Origin: a virus
DNA length: 64,000 nucleotides
Strand: one strand, 5' to 3'
Virus record (IMG/VR): IMGVR_UViG_3300032180_000001
Location: 1 to 64,000 of that record
Shown: piece after piece, positions 1 to 7,672 of the stretch
Layout: every line of letters starts with the position of its first letter
How positions within the stretch are numbered: position 1 is the first letter of the stretch
Program-made: the position numbers and the translations under genes
The notes under the pieces: model-generated
What the model was told of the DNA's origin: nothing
What the model saw: the letters and a program-made list of their open reading frames with translations, nothing else
Databases searched by the model: none

Positions 1-284
1 TTCCGGATCGTACGGCCCACCACGATCGAGCGCCCCGCAGGGATCTCCGAAACCAAGCACCAATCGAGCTGCCGACCACGAAGCCAGAGCCGTACCGCCG
101 AAGGCCACCAAAGAAACGAAGCAAAAGTCGGCACGGCGTCAAGCGGCAAACCAAGCGCGCTCGCCAGTGAAGCTTGCAGGCAGTTGCCGATAATACCCTG
201 CTGCTCGCCCTCTATACTATAAAGAATAGTTTGACTGATCGGTACGATAGGCGGAGGAATCCACTCATCCGTCTGTGTCGTCAC
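1..284 (-). CDS. Small phage protein with GNCLQA motif, cut by window edge
   Basis: The reading frame opens at a GTG (282-284) and runs off the left edge, so only about 94 N-terminal residues are seen. It begins MTTQTDEWIPPPIVPISQT and then has IIGNCLQASLASALGLPLDAVPTF, which resembles a widespread group of small phage proteins with a conserved G(N/D)CxxAxxASxLGLPLxxVPxF block, sometimes likened to cysteine-peptidase folds; the enzymatic idea is unproven. A GAGGAC ribosome site lies a suitable distance upstream, and the start overlaps the end of the preceding gene by 20 bases, as expected in this tightly packed operon. Confidence 0.6.
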   Translation of the reverse strand, partial: MTTQTDEWIPPPIVPISQTILYSIEGEQQGIIGNCLQASLASALGLPLDAVPTFASFLWWPSAVRLWLRGRQLDWCLVSEIPAGRSIVVGRTIR

Positions 285-510
285 GCGAGCCGTCCTCGTC
301 AACGCTGGCAATCAGCATGCGAGCGGACACAAATTCGCTCAGGCACTTCCACGAGCACAGATCCACGCCTACCGACCGCGCCCCCGGGCATGACTCGTCC
401 TGGCAATCAGGGCACGCATTCTGCGGAAAGCTCAGGAACAGCCAGGACGGGTCGTCGAGGAAGCTCTCGGCCGAGCACCCTGGTGAATCGCAGCGAGTTA
501 TATCGGACAT
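265..510 (-). CDS. Small cysteine-rich (zinc-ribbon-like) protein
   Basis: The 81-aa product starting MSDITRCDSPGC has cysteines spaced CxxxxC, CPxCxxxxC and CxxxC, suggesting a structural zinc site. The ATG at 510 was preferred to longer starts because the upstream part of the frame (to 639) lies over the HNH gene and has no protein-like features. Its stop overlaps the GTG of the next gene. No function can be assigned. Confidence 0.55.
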   Translation of the reverse strand: MSDITRCDSPGCSAESFLDDPSWLFLSFPQNACPDCQDESCPGARSVGVDLCSWKCLSEFVSARMLIASVDEDGSRDDTDG

Positions 511-538
511 CTGTCTATGATACCACGCGCGCCACCGT

Positions 539-853
539 CTACCAGGGCCGTCCTGTATCGTCAGGCTTGGTTTTTCGCCTTGAGGGGGGATTCTGTTTCT
601 GGCCGGCCGGATACCTTTCCGCGATAATCCGGCGAGCACGCTCCAGACTCATGCCCTGCTTAATTGCATTGCATGCGACCCCATTTTTCGGATCGCACCG
701 ATAGCAGCGGCTTCGCGCACCATGCACAGGCTTCAAATTCGTCAGATCGAGAGCGCGCTCGGGAGCCTCCGTCACCGGTATGACGTGATCCACTTCCCGG
801 TTAGCTCCGTAATGCCCGCAGATAATGCAACGATCGCCATACGTCTCGAACAC
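539..853 (-). CDS. HNH endonuclease, apparently frameshifted at its 5' end
   Basis: The 104-aa frame holds a compact HNH nuclease: CxxC zinc pair (CIICG), the catalytic-type VDH, an N-terminal VFETYGDRC typical of free-standing phage HNH enzymes, and a second CxxC (CYRC). The only good ribosome site (AAGGAGG at 924-930) serves an ATG at 912-914 in a different frame, giving MADRNRYGAEGFPLG and then TAA. Dropping one base at GGGTAAG joins that leader smoothly to KLKRLVFETYG. So either the gene is broken by one inserted base or it uses a +1 frameshift at the stop codon. Confidence 0.7.
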   Translation of the reverse strand: MFETYGDRCIICGHYGANREVDHVIPVTEAPERALDLTNLKPVHGARSRCYRCDPKNGVACNAIKQGMSLERARRIIAERYPAGQKQNPPSRRKTKPDDTGRPW

Positions 854-928
854 CAGCCGCTTCAGCTTACCCCAACGGAAAGCCTTCCGCCCCGTAGCGA
901 TTTCTATCTGCCATGCAGGCTAACCTCC

Positions 929-1399
929 TTACGGCTCGTACCAGCCGAGTTCCAGCAGCTTCAGGTGCTCATCGAGGTCACCCGGCTGATATGACTGCTC
1001 CGGCTCCAGCTGCACGACCACCCGGCCATCGTGGGTCCAGTAGACAGCCCGCACCGTCTCGCAGCACCAGCCCTCAGCCAGGTCAACGAACTCGCCGATG
1101 CGGGGAACGGCCGGATAGTCCCGGTGAGTGATGAACAGCCGCGGCCCGCGCTGAGTATCACCATAGACGTCCTGCCGGATCTCCACCCTAACCAGCGGGG
1201 GGCGACGCGGATTCCGTCGCGGCGGATCAGCCCTCGGCTTGTCCAGGACGGCGCGCACCTCGTCGATATCAAACCGGTAATGACCGCCCAGGGTAGTGTC
1301 GAACGGAACGCGGCCCTTTCTTGCCCAGGCTTGCACGGTCGCTGTCTTGAAACCGAGGGCGGCGGCAAGCTGCGAGATAGTAGCGGTCCGGTCAGCCAC
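929..1399 (-). CDS. Helix-turn-helix DNA-binding protein (excisionase/MerR-type N-terminus)
   Basis: The 156-aa protein opens with a winged-helix module of the HTH_17 kind: TISQLAAALGFKTATVQAWARKG followed by HYRFDIDEVRAVLD (residues about 7-52), where DNA-binding domains of excisionases and MerR-like regulators sit. The remaining 100 residues form an unrecognised domain. Start is a GTG. It lies immediately downstream of the GH25-like gene. Possible roles are recombination directionality or transcription control; neither can be chosen from sequence alone. Confidence 0.65.
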   Translation of the reverse strand: MADRTATISQLAAALGFKTATVQAWARKGRVPFDTTLGGHYRFDIDEVRAVLDKPRADPPRRNPRRPPLVRVEIRQDVYGDTQRGPRLFITHRDYPAVPRIGEFVDLAEGWCCETVRAVYWTHDGRVVVQLEPEQSYQPGDLDEHLKLLELGWYEP

Positions 1400-1414
1400 A
1401 GATCAGCCTATCAC

Positions 1415-2599
1415 CTAAGTAGTTGTGAACCTGACGGCAGCGTAATGCCCGTCACTGCTTACCGGCGAGCCCAGCGCCCAGATATGTGCCTGATAACCCT
1501 TGTCCGGCTCAAGGTTAGTAATGTCCGCCCTGGTTCCGATCACCGGCTTGTCATCCCGAACAATCGTCCAGTGGCCCTCCTTGTCGAGGATCGGCGGATC
1601 GTTGTAAAGCACGACTTCGTATCCTGAGGGCACCTTCCCGTACTGCGGGGGAACAGCGTGCCAGGTCAAGTCCACGGTAGTTGTACCCGGATGCGCGGTA
1701 AGTCCCGTCGGAGCGGGGTAGGTCCAGTTCGCGGGCGGAGGCGGCGGGGGCTTCGGCACGGCCCCCTGCAGGTGATTCCACAGTGCCTCGTCAACAACGG
1801 CGGCGGTAACCTTGACGGCGCTGTAGTGCCAGTGCTGAAGAGCCTTCTGCACGGCAGCCTTCGTCAGCGCACCGAAACTGCCGTCCGCGGTCAGCGCCGG
1901 GCTGGCGAACCGCCAGCGGTTGAGGTTTTTCTGCAGCGTGACGACGGCCTCGCCTGCACTACCGAGATGCAGTGGCCAAGGATTCGACGGCGGGGGAGGC
2001 GGCGGAGGTGTCCCAAAAAAACTAACGCTGAACACTGTCCCGTCCAGGCTCCGCCCCTGGTACGTCATGCTGAACTGAGTCCCATCAGCCTGCCACGAAT
2101 ATCCGCACGACGTCGGCCCGCAGATATGTTGCCCTACGTAGTGGGCCGACCACACTTTGTACTGATTTCGGTGAATGCCCGCAGCTGAGGCGGCGTCGAT
2201 GATCTGCTGAACCCAGGAAGCGCTGCCGTAGGCGTAAACGTCCTTGCCGCCCTTAGCCCGCCAGAACGCCGGAAACTGTGAAGGGCTAGCATCACCCGGC
2301 TCCATGTCGAGAACATCAGCAGCAGGATCCCCGTCCGGAGTGACAGAAAGTGATCGCGCGTTCTGGCTTGCCGCGTAGGCACGAACAGCAGTCATGTTAG
2401 CATAAGACCCGTTCTCATACCCGGCGTAGGCGGCAGCTCCTGGTGTGAACTGGCTAACATCAACATCGTCCTCCATCAGCGAGCCCGAACGGAACTCGGG
2501 AGTAATAGCCGGCGCCGCCTCCGGGGCAGTGAACATCCGGCCATTAGGGCCTGGCGCTTGGACCTCGAGCAGCCAGGCTGGATCACGGGGCTTCGGCAT
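1415..2599 (-). CDS. GH25-like domain protein with peptidoglycan-binding and fibronectin III domains
   Basis: The 394-aa protein has three parts: a TIM-barrel-like GH25-type domain (VLDMEPGDASPSQFPAFW is its best signature), a proline linker, a PG_binding_1 domain (LGSAGEAVVTLQKNLN... about residues 200-270), a second proline linker and an FN3 domain (PTGLTAHPGTTTVDLTWHAV). This suggests a cell-wall-directed protein, such as a lysin or wall-binding factor. No signal peptide is seen. Start ATG at 2599 is chosen because AGGAGG lies 6-7 nt upstream; a longer frame to 2662 only overlaps the preceding gene. A truncated copy of its first 45 codons lies at 3206-3355. Confidence 0.65.
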   Translation of the reverse strand: MPKPRDPAWLLEVQAPGPNGRMFTAPEAAPAITPEFRSGSLMEDDVDVSQFTPGAAAYAGYENGSYANMTAVRAYAASQNARSLSVTPDGDPAADVLDMEPGDASPSQFPAFWRAKGGKDVYAYGSASWVQQIIDAASAAGIHRNQYKVWSAHYVGQHICGPTSCGYSWQADGTQFSMTYQGRSLDGTVFSVSFFGTPPPPPPPSNPWPLHLGSAGEAVVTLQKNLNRWRFASPALTADGSFGALTKAAVQKALQHWHYSAVKVTAAVVDEALWNHLQGAVPKPPPPPPANWTYPAPTGLTAHPGTTTVDLTWHAVPPQYGKVPSGYEVVLYNDPPILDKEGHWTIVRDDKPVIGTRADITNLEPDKGYQAHIWALGSPVSSDGHYAAVRFTTT

Positions 2600-3218
2600 C
2601 TGATTTCCTCCTATGCTTTCCGCAGGAACATCCGGGCTGACATTCTCGCCCGATCCTCGCACGAGCTGCTTCTGATTGCTTAGCTCTCGTCTCAGACGAA
2701 ACCTCTCTACCAGCTAGAGATTCCGAAAGCTTAGCTCTCGTTTTATCTGAAACTATCCTGTGCCTGTGCTTTCCACACGTACAACCCGGATCGCACGGCT
2801 TACTGCCAGTACGCCTCCTGTTACCAGGCTTATGTCTGCCGCACGAGCAGCCAGGCGAGCATGGACTGGTTCTTTCATCATAACGATCATGACACAAAGT
2901 ACAGAGCGGCACATAATCAGCCTGAGGATCTTCACCCGTCTCTGTATGAATTCTCGCCCATTGACCTGCTCGCTGAATTACCCCGCGCTCTTCGTGAGCC
3001 GCACAGTTCTGAAAACTAGCCTTACCTAGCTCACGCGCTACTACCCGATGACGCCTCTTATACTCTGGCGAACCAGTTGGAGCCACCCTGTCAACCCATT
3101 CAGGATCAGGACCTAGTCTATGATGCCAGCATGTGCACCCAGGCAGGCATTTCTTACTACCTCCGCGAGTCTTATGCCTAGCGCAAGTGCAACCTGGTTC
3201 GCACTTCAGACCAACCAC
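2583..3218 (-). CDS. NUMOD3/HNH-type homing protein with repeated CxPGCxCxxH motifs
   Basis: The 211-aa protein carries five copies of a Cys-rich motif (CEPGCTCARH, CLPGCTCWHH, CSPGCSCGRH, CDPGCTCGKH, CQPGCSCGKH). Between them is an HNH-like core (NCAAHE...YVPLCTLCHDRYD), and near the C-terminus a NUMOD3 DNA-binding motif (SDKTRAKLSESLAGR). The GTG start at 3218 has GGAGG seven bases upstream. It lies between a truncated and a complete copy of the GH25-like gene, in the same orientation, and overlaps both by 13-17 bases. Probably a homing endonuclease; the HNH assignment is by motif only. Confidence 0.65.
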   Translation of the reverse strand: MVGLKCEPGCTCARHKTRGGSKKCLPGCTCWHHRLGPDPEWVDRVAPTGSPEYKRRHRVVARELGKASFQNCAAHEERGVIQRAGQWARIHTETGEDPQADYVPLCTLCHDRYDERTSPCSPGCSCGRHKPGNRRRTGSKPCDPGCTCGKHRHRIVSDKTRAKLSESLAGREVSSETRAKQSEAARARIGRECQPGCSCGKHRRKSDAEAP

Positions 3219-3355
3219 GGAAAGTCCTCCATGATGTTCCCGGCCCGGAACTCCGGAGTGATCGCGGGCGCCGCCTCGGGAGCATGGAACATCCGGCCGT
3301 TGGGGCCTGGCGCTTGGACCTCGAGCAACCAGGCGGGATCACGGGGCTTCGGCAT
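3206..3355 (-). pseudogene. Truncated 5' copy of the GH25-like gene
   Basis: This 49-codon frame begins MPKPRDPAWLLEVQAPGPNG and matches the first ~45 residues of the protein at 1415-2599 almost residue for residue, then ends at PWLV-stop. It has its own ribosome site. The rest of the gene is missing; the Cys-rich NUMOD3/HNH gene starts inside its last codons. It is either a relic of a tandem paralogue or the product of a homing event. Confidence 0.75.
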
Positions 3356-3408
3356 CGCAGTCTTCTCCTCGTACTCGCTTACGCTCGCTTACGCGCTACG
3401 ATACGCCG

Positions 3409-3669
3409 TCAGCCGTCCTTCTGGCCTTCCAGCGCGGCCACGCGCTTCTCCAGCGCCTCGATGCGCCTCTTCAGCGTATCGTCGCTGGCCCGGAGCTGCC
3501 GGATCCAGTAACCTGAACGCGCGGCATAGTCTGCCTCCTCGGCGGCACGCCGGATCTTGCGAGCCTGGGACTGCAGCCGTTCCGCCTCGTCTTCGAGATC
3601 CGATGCCCGTACGAAAGAGTTCTGCTCTTCGTTCCCGGAGAGAACTTCGCTGGCCGCAACTTCAGGCAT
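3409..3669 (-). CDS. Small coiled-coil protein
   Basis: The 86-aa product is strongly heptad-patterned from residue 20 onward (DLEDEAERLQSQARKIRRAA and DTLKRRIEALEKRVAALEGQ), so a coiled-coil oligomer is likely. The ATG at 3669 overlaps the stop of the upstream HTH gene (ATGCCTGA), indicating translational coupling. No function is recognised. Confidence 0.65.
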   Translation of the reverse strand: MPEVAASEVLSGNEEQNSFVRASDLEDEAERLQSQARKIRRAAEEADYAARSGYWIRQLRASDDTLKRRIEALEKRVAALEGQKDG

Positions 3670-3901
3670 CGCCGTCTCCCGCACCGTCCCCTGTGCTGTC
3701 TCCGCCGCGGCCCGACACCTTCTTGATGTAATCGAGCAGGTCCTGCTCGCGCACCCGGAAGCTGCGACCGACCTTGATGCTCTCCAGCTCTTTACTCTTG
3801 ACTAGCCGATAGACGGTCATTTTCGAAACTCTGAGCGCAGTGGCTACTTCGTTTACAGTATGAAACTTAACACCCTCAAGAGCTTCCCGTACAGCGACCA
3901 C
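3662..3901 (-). CDS. Excisionase-family HTH DNA-binding protein
   Basis: The 79-aa protein is nearly all one HTH_17 domain: TVNEVATALRVSKMTVYRLVKSKELESIKVGRSFRVREQDLLDYI in outline. Such small proteins act as excisionases, directionality factors or repressors in actinophages. A short Gly/Asp tail follows. GTG start. It is co-transcribed with the coiled-coil gene downstream. Confidence 0.75.
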   Translation of the reverse strand: MVAVREALEGVKFHTVNEVATALRVSKMTVYRLVKSKELESIKVGRSFRVREQDLLDYIKKVSGRGGDSTGDGAGDGDA

Positions 3902-4066
3902 GTTGTGCCATCCCTCTTCCGCTCGCCAGACCAGCTATCAGCACATCCTACGCCGCAAGTCTCACGATGGCTACGTTTGCCCGCTGTTCATCTAGCACCA
4001 ATTTTCTTCCCACGCAAGGGCCGTCTGACCCTGACTCCGCTCACTTCGCGGGAGGAACCTCCGTCA

Positions 4067-4249
4067 CTACATCCGCTTCAGAAACCTGGCCGCAACCAGG
4101 GGCTCGTACCAGACGCGCATCCGGGGCTTAGCGAACCCGGGCTGCCGCCAGGTAACCCGGACGTTCCCTGCTCTGTCCCGTGCCGACACCGTGCCGACGT
4201 CGCTCTCGTGATCACTGTGCCGGACTTGAGTTCCGATCGTTAGCGTCAT
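4067..4249 (-). CDS. Small KOW-like basic protein
   Basis: A 60-aa protein with VGTVSARDRAGNVRVTWRQPG, a pattern typical of small SH3/KOW-like beta barrels found in actinophages. The ribosome site is weak. The 165 bases between it and the HTH gene (3902-4066) contain no convincing gene or signal. Confidence 0.55.
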   Translation of the reverse strand: MTLTIGTQVRHSDHESDVGTVSARDRAGNVRVTWRQPGFAKPRMRVWYEPLVAARFLKRM

Positions 4250-4253
4250 CCGG

Positions 4254-4436
4254 CTAGCTTACCCTGCCCTGCAGGGCTGACCACGGAACAACAACCAGGC
4301 GCGTGCCGGGAACCTGGTATGAATCTTCTGATTCCTCAAGCTGCGCGATCAGCGCGTCGAGCCGGGCGATTATCCGCTCCACGGTCTCATTCATCTGCTT
4401 CGTAATCTCCCGCCTATCGTCATCATCACTTGGCAC
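4254..4436 (-). CDS. Small protein with VPW tail motif
   Basis: A 60-aa acidic, helical protein (ETVERIIARLDALIAQLEES) that ends RLVVVPWSALQGRVS. The VPW motif near the C-terminus recurs in more than a dozen otherwise different small proteins of this window. It overlaps the end of the polymerase gene's neighbour frame by a few bases and is likely co-transcribed with it. Confidence 0.55.
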   Translation of the reverse strand: MPSDDDDRREITKQMNETVERIIARLDALIAQLEESEDSYQVPGTRLVVVPWSALQGRVS

Positions 4437-7290
4437 TGCACTCGCCCCAGCTCATACCCGCAGTCATATCTGAAATTATAGGCACGTCCCGCCACATGAA
4501 GGTCATGGCTCGCTGTACCTCCCGCGCGACCTCAAGCGCATCACGCTTCAAGCAGCTTACCAAAATCTCGTCGTGGACCATCACCCGCAGCATCGGCAGG
4601 ATCTCCCGCGGCAGCCGGAGCAGCGCCTCGCCCATGATGTCCCGAGCCCCTCCCTGGCCGAGCAAAGCTGGGGCAACCGTGTACGCACGATCCGGATCAC
4701 ACATCATGCGCCTGCCGAACCCGTTATCCAGGATTTCCCCGGCCTTGCCGCGCGCCCTGATATCCTCCCGCCAGGCGATCAGCTGCGGGTAGTTGGCTTC
4801 CATTCCGGCGATGAAAGCATAAACCTTTTCCGGGTCCAGGCCATTGGCGATCATCCGCTTCGCGCCGAGCCCGTAATTCCAGCCGTGCGAGATGGCCTTG
4901 GTCGCCTGACGGCTGATGCCGATCTTGGCGGCGTTCTCCTTGTGCGCATCATTGGGCTTGCCATCCGGGCCGAAACCGAACAGCGCCATGTACGCGGGGT
5001 CCTGACAGTGCCCAGCGATGGCCCTCATATCAACCTGGGCCAAGTCAAAACTCATCAGGATATGACCCTCGTCGGGGAGAAAGATATCCCGCTCGTGATG
5101 CTTGCCGTCATGCTTGCCGAATACGGTCAGGCCTGGGTTAGTCACCGACCACCGGCCGGATGCCTGCCGGAAAGAATTAACCGGATGCACCCGCCCGTCC
5201 GGGCAGAGGCAGTCACTGGCAGTTCCGTAAACTGACCTGGTCTTGGTAACGATCTCCATCAGCTTCAGCGCCGCCTTGAGATCGCCGGGGCATTCCGGCC
5301 GAACCGCTATCTTATTCAGATCATCGGTGCCGATAGATAGCTTTCCCTTAGCCGTCAGCGGCGGATCGGATACCTGATAGCGCTCCCATATCCTGGCTAG
5401 CCATTCCCTCCCGGCATTTCCGCTTAGGGGGGAATCAACGGTTTCCTCTGATTCAGTTTTTTTCGACCCTCTGCCCCGCATGACTTTTCTCGTCAGCGGG
5501 AGCCCCCACCCTGCGTGCAGGAGATCGAGGGCCTCGCGCTTGCGATTCTCGCCTGCCTCCAGCCGTTCTGTCAAGAGCCTCGTGTCAACCCGGAAACCGT
5601 TGAGGCTCATCCGGCCGGCGATCGCGGCTAGCTGGTGCTCCCGCCGCAAATACGGGTCGGCGTCCAGGTAACCTCCGATGCGCCCGGCCACCGCGGCGGT
5701 CGCCCGCAGGTCACCTTCCAGGTAGCTCCGGTACTCCGGATCGTCGAGCGGGATCTTGTCCCAGCCGCCGTGCTTGCGCTTCAGCCGCATCGCCGAATCA
5801 CTATTATGCGTAACAATGCAGTGCTCAGTAACATACAGGGAGTCGACCGCATCCACGTAAAGACAGGTAACTTCCGCCTGTCCCTCTAGCTCAATGGAAT
5901 TAATTATCCGCTTTGGAATTTTATGACCATTTGGCTCCCAGCCGCTGCGAGTAAGAAATGGATTTATCGGAATATTAATAGTCAGCTTATAACTCGGCTG
6001 CCCCGTGCGCGTTTCTCCCCGATAAGTATACTTCGGTGCTTGCTTGATACTCTTGCGCGCCGTACCGCCAAATGATTCTACCAAAAAACGCACCTGATCG
6101 GTCAAATTTTCTGACGCCGAGGAGAATCTCGTATTCAATCCTCCACGGTAAACTCCATCCTGCGTCCGATACAACTCGCCATCGGTATCCATCAAACCTC
6201 GGAGCAGGTCAAGCCGCTGATTAGCGCTAGAGTAAAGATAGTTATCCGGGATGAACTTACCCTCTGCCCGCTTCCCCCAGAGGCCCATTTCTTTAAGGGA
6301 TTCCTTGATCGGATTAACGAAACGCCACCCGTTAGGCAAACTTCCTCGCTTTCCGTCAGCTCTGCTTATCCTGTATTCAGGCAGCCTTTTACCATACCTA
6401 TAGGAAGCAAGAACTAGGTTAGGAGGCAGACGCCGTTCAACCTCCGCAGGTACCAGCAAGTCACCGGGAGTAAATCTTACCGCCTGAGTTAGAGCACCAT
6501 CTCCCAAGAGAACGCCTAGAATATACGGATCGATCGGAAGTTTTCTGCGCACCATCTTCACGGGAGCGGATACAAGCGGAATAGCCCATCTAGGTTTTCT
6601 ATCACTACTTGCTGAAAGCAATGTCATCAATTCAAGAGTACTGATATCTCGGAACTTAACACCATGTTGTCCGTAGTACGGAGCGGCGGTCCACAAGTGA
6701 TCGCCGTCAGCCAAAATACTAGTCCGGTCATCAAAAGTCACACGATAAACAGAAAGCACCCCACGCCTATAGGTATTAAGAACCTGAACAGGTAGACCAT
6801 TACTTCCGATCACCATATCGCCAGGTACCAGATCCTCCACAGAAACGAAACCCTGCGGTGTAAGAATTCCTGTTCCATGGGGATGTCCCTTTCCCTCAAC
6901 GCCACAGCGTTCCGCCACGCTGGTCAGATCGTAGGAATCCTGAGTATGCGCGGTGTCCCGGGAACGGGGCGGCCACACCTGACGGGCAACCAGCTCGGTG
7001 TCGCAGGATTTCGCGGCCAGGAATTCATAATCTGCGCCATGATGCCAGGCGAGGGCCGGAAGATCAAAAGAACTGGAATTGTGCCCGGTAATCCGGTCAG
7101 CGGATTTCAGCTCGTCGATCAACTGCGAGACGGGAACGATGCGCGGCACTGCCGGGCTGCTGTCAGCGCCGTTCGGACCGAGGGCGCCTGCCAGCCGGAC
7201 GAAGCCCGTGTCGTCGTGCGAGACGTACCGGAACAGCTCGTCGGCACTCCCGGTCTCCAGGTCGAAGACGACCTCGCTACCGCGAGTCAT
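4426..7290 (-). CDS. Family A DNA polymerase (3'-5' exonuclease plus polymerase) interrupted by an intein
   Basis: The 954-aa precursor has a DnaQ-like proofreading domain (ExoI FDLETG at residues 9-14, ExoII GHNSSSFD about 69-76, ExoIII YRSYLEGD about 520-527) and a Pol I palm: motif A (LMSFDLAQVDMRAIAG), motif B (RQATKAISHGWNYGLG) and motif C (VMVHDEIL). A 360-residue intein (137-496) lies between ExoII and ExoIII; after splicing the polymerase would be about 594 aa. It is preceded by the iteron-rich region and the primase-helicase, so it is almost certainly the replicative polymerase of this element. Confidence 0.95.
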   Translation of the reverse strand: MTRGSEVVFDLETGSADELFRYVSHDDTGFVRLAGALGPNGADSSPAVPRIVPVSQLIDELKSADRITGHNSSSFDLPALAWHHGADYEFLAAKSCDTELVARQVWPPRSRDTAHTQDSYDLTSVAERCGVEGKGHPHGTGILTPQGFVSVEDLVPGDMVIGSNGLPVQVLNTYRRGVLSVYRVTFDDRTSILADGDHLWTAAPYYGQHGVKFRDISTLELMTLLSASSDRKPRWAIPLVSAPVKMVRRKLPIDPYILGVLLGDGALTQAVRFTPGDLLVPAEVERRLPPNLVLASYRYGKRLPEYRISRADGKRGSLPNGWRFVNPIKESLKEMGLWGKRAEGKFIPDNYLYSSANQRLDLLRGLMDTDGELYRTQDGVYRGGLNTRFSSASENLTDQVRFLVESFGGTARKSIKQAPKYTYRGETRTGQPSYKLTINIPINPFLTRSGWEPNGHKIPKRIINSIELEGQAEVTCLYVDAVDSLYVTEHCIVTHNSDSAMRLKRKHGGWDKIPLDDPEYRSYLEGDLRATAAVAGRIGGYLDADPYLRREHQLAAIAGRMSLNGFRVDTRLLTERLEAGENRKREALDLLHAGWGLPLTRKVMRGRGSKKTESEETVDSPLSGNAGREWLARIWERYQVSDPPLTAKGKLSIGTDDLNKIAVRPECPGDLKAALKLMEIVTKTRSVYGTASDCLCPDGRVHPVNSFRQASGRWSVTNPGLTVFGKHDGKHHERDIFLPDEGHILMSFDLAQVDMRAIAGHCQDPAYMALFGFGPDGKPNDAHKENAAKIGISRQATKAISHGWNYGLGAKRMIANGLDPEKVYAFIAGMEANYPQLIAWREDIRARGKAGEILDNGFGRRMMCDPDRAYTVAPALLGQGGARDIMGEALLRLPREILPMLRVMVHDEILVSCLKRDALEVAREVQRAMTFMWRDVPIISDMTAGMSWGECSAK
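5803..6882 (-). mobile_element. Intein with LAGLIDADG endonuclease, class 3-like
   Basis: Precursor residues Pro137 to Asn496. The N-terminal block (GTGILTPQGFVSVEDLVPGD) follows extein residue His136; the C-terminal block is CIVTHN with +1 Ser497. Position 1 is Pro, not Cys or Ser. The block B region has DHLWT (His198, Trp200), block F has VTCLYV (Cys476) and block G has Thr494: together the Trp-Cys-Thr set that defines class 3 inteins. A dodecapeptide homing endonuclease is present (ILGVLLGDGAL, LLRGLMDTDGEL). The DNA is visibly AT-richer than the flanking exteins, consistent with recent transfer. Confidence 0.85.
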
Positions 7291-7672
7291 TATTCACTCA
7301 CCTCTCGCCAAAAACATACTTTCCGTAACCTGTCCACTGCTAACAGTGCGGGTGGGTTCAGCGGGTGGGTCAGTTTCCGAGCATGAAAGTTCTACTTCGC
7401 CGGCTGAGTCGGCTTTCCAGGTATTTTCTGCACCTCGGTGGGCGGGTGGGTTGCCAGTTCTAAAAGTCCGCGCACATGCATGCATGCATGCGCACGCGTG
7501 TCGCGCCCAGGCGCATGCACACACGCGCATGCGGACTTTGAGTATGTTGTAACCCACCCAACCCACCCACAGAGAGTAATAGCAGGTCAGGAATTTATTT
7601 CCGGGTGGGTTACCCTCCTGGAAACCCACCCTGTAACCCACCCAGGCTGATCTAACCCACCCGCTCATCACA
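7291..7672. repeat. Iteron-rich non-coding region, candidate replication origin
   Basis: This 382-bp gap between primase-helicase and polymerase has no credible gene. It holds nine copies of GGGTGGGTT or its complement: plus-sense at 7350-7358, 7363-7370 (8 of 9), 7444-7452, 7603-7611; minus-sense at 7551-7559, 7560-7568, 7623-7631, 7635-7643, 7654-7662. In the middle lies an alternating purine-pyrimidine stretch and an inverted repeat. Iterons beside replication genes are the usual layout of an origin, hence this inference; a regulatory role in the replication operon is the alternative. Confidence 0.6.
7463..7539. repeat. Inverted repeat around alternating purine-pyrimidine DNA
   Basis: AAAGTCCGC (7463-7471) and GCGGACTTT (7531-7539) are perfect inverted arms. 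Between them are GCATGCATGCATGC and ACACACGCGC-type alternating tracts, which are prone to unusual DNA structure and easy to melt or bend. It sits inside the iteron region. Confidence 0.6.

Noticed and set aside
174-704. 176-codon plus-strand frame
   Set aside because: Antisense to three overlapping minus-strand genes with ribosome sites; low-complexity Arg/Ser/Thr content.
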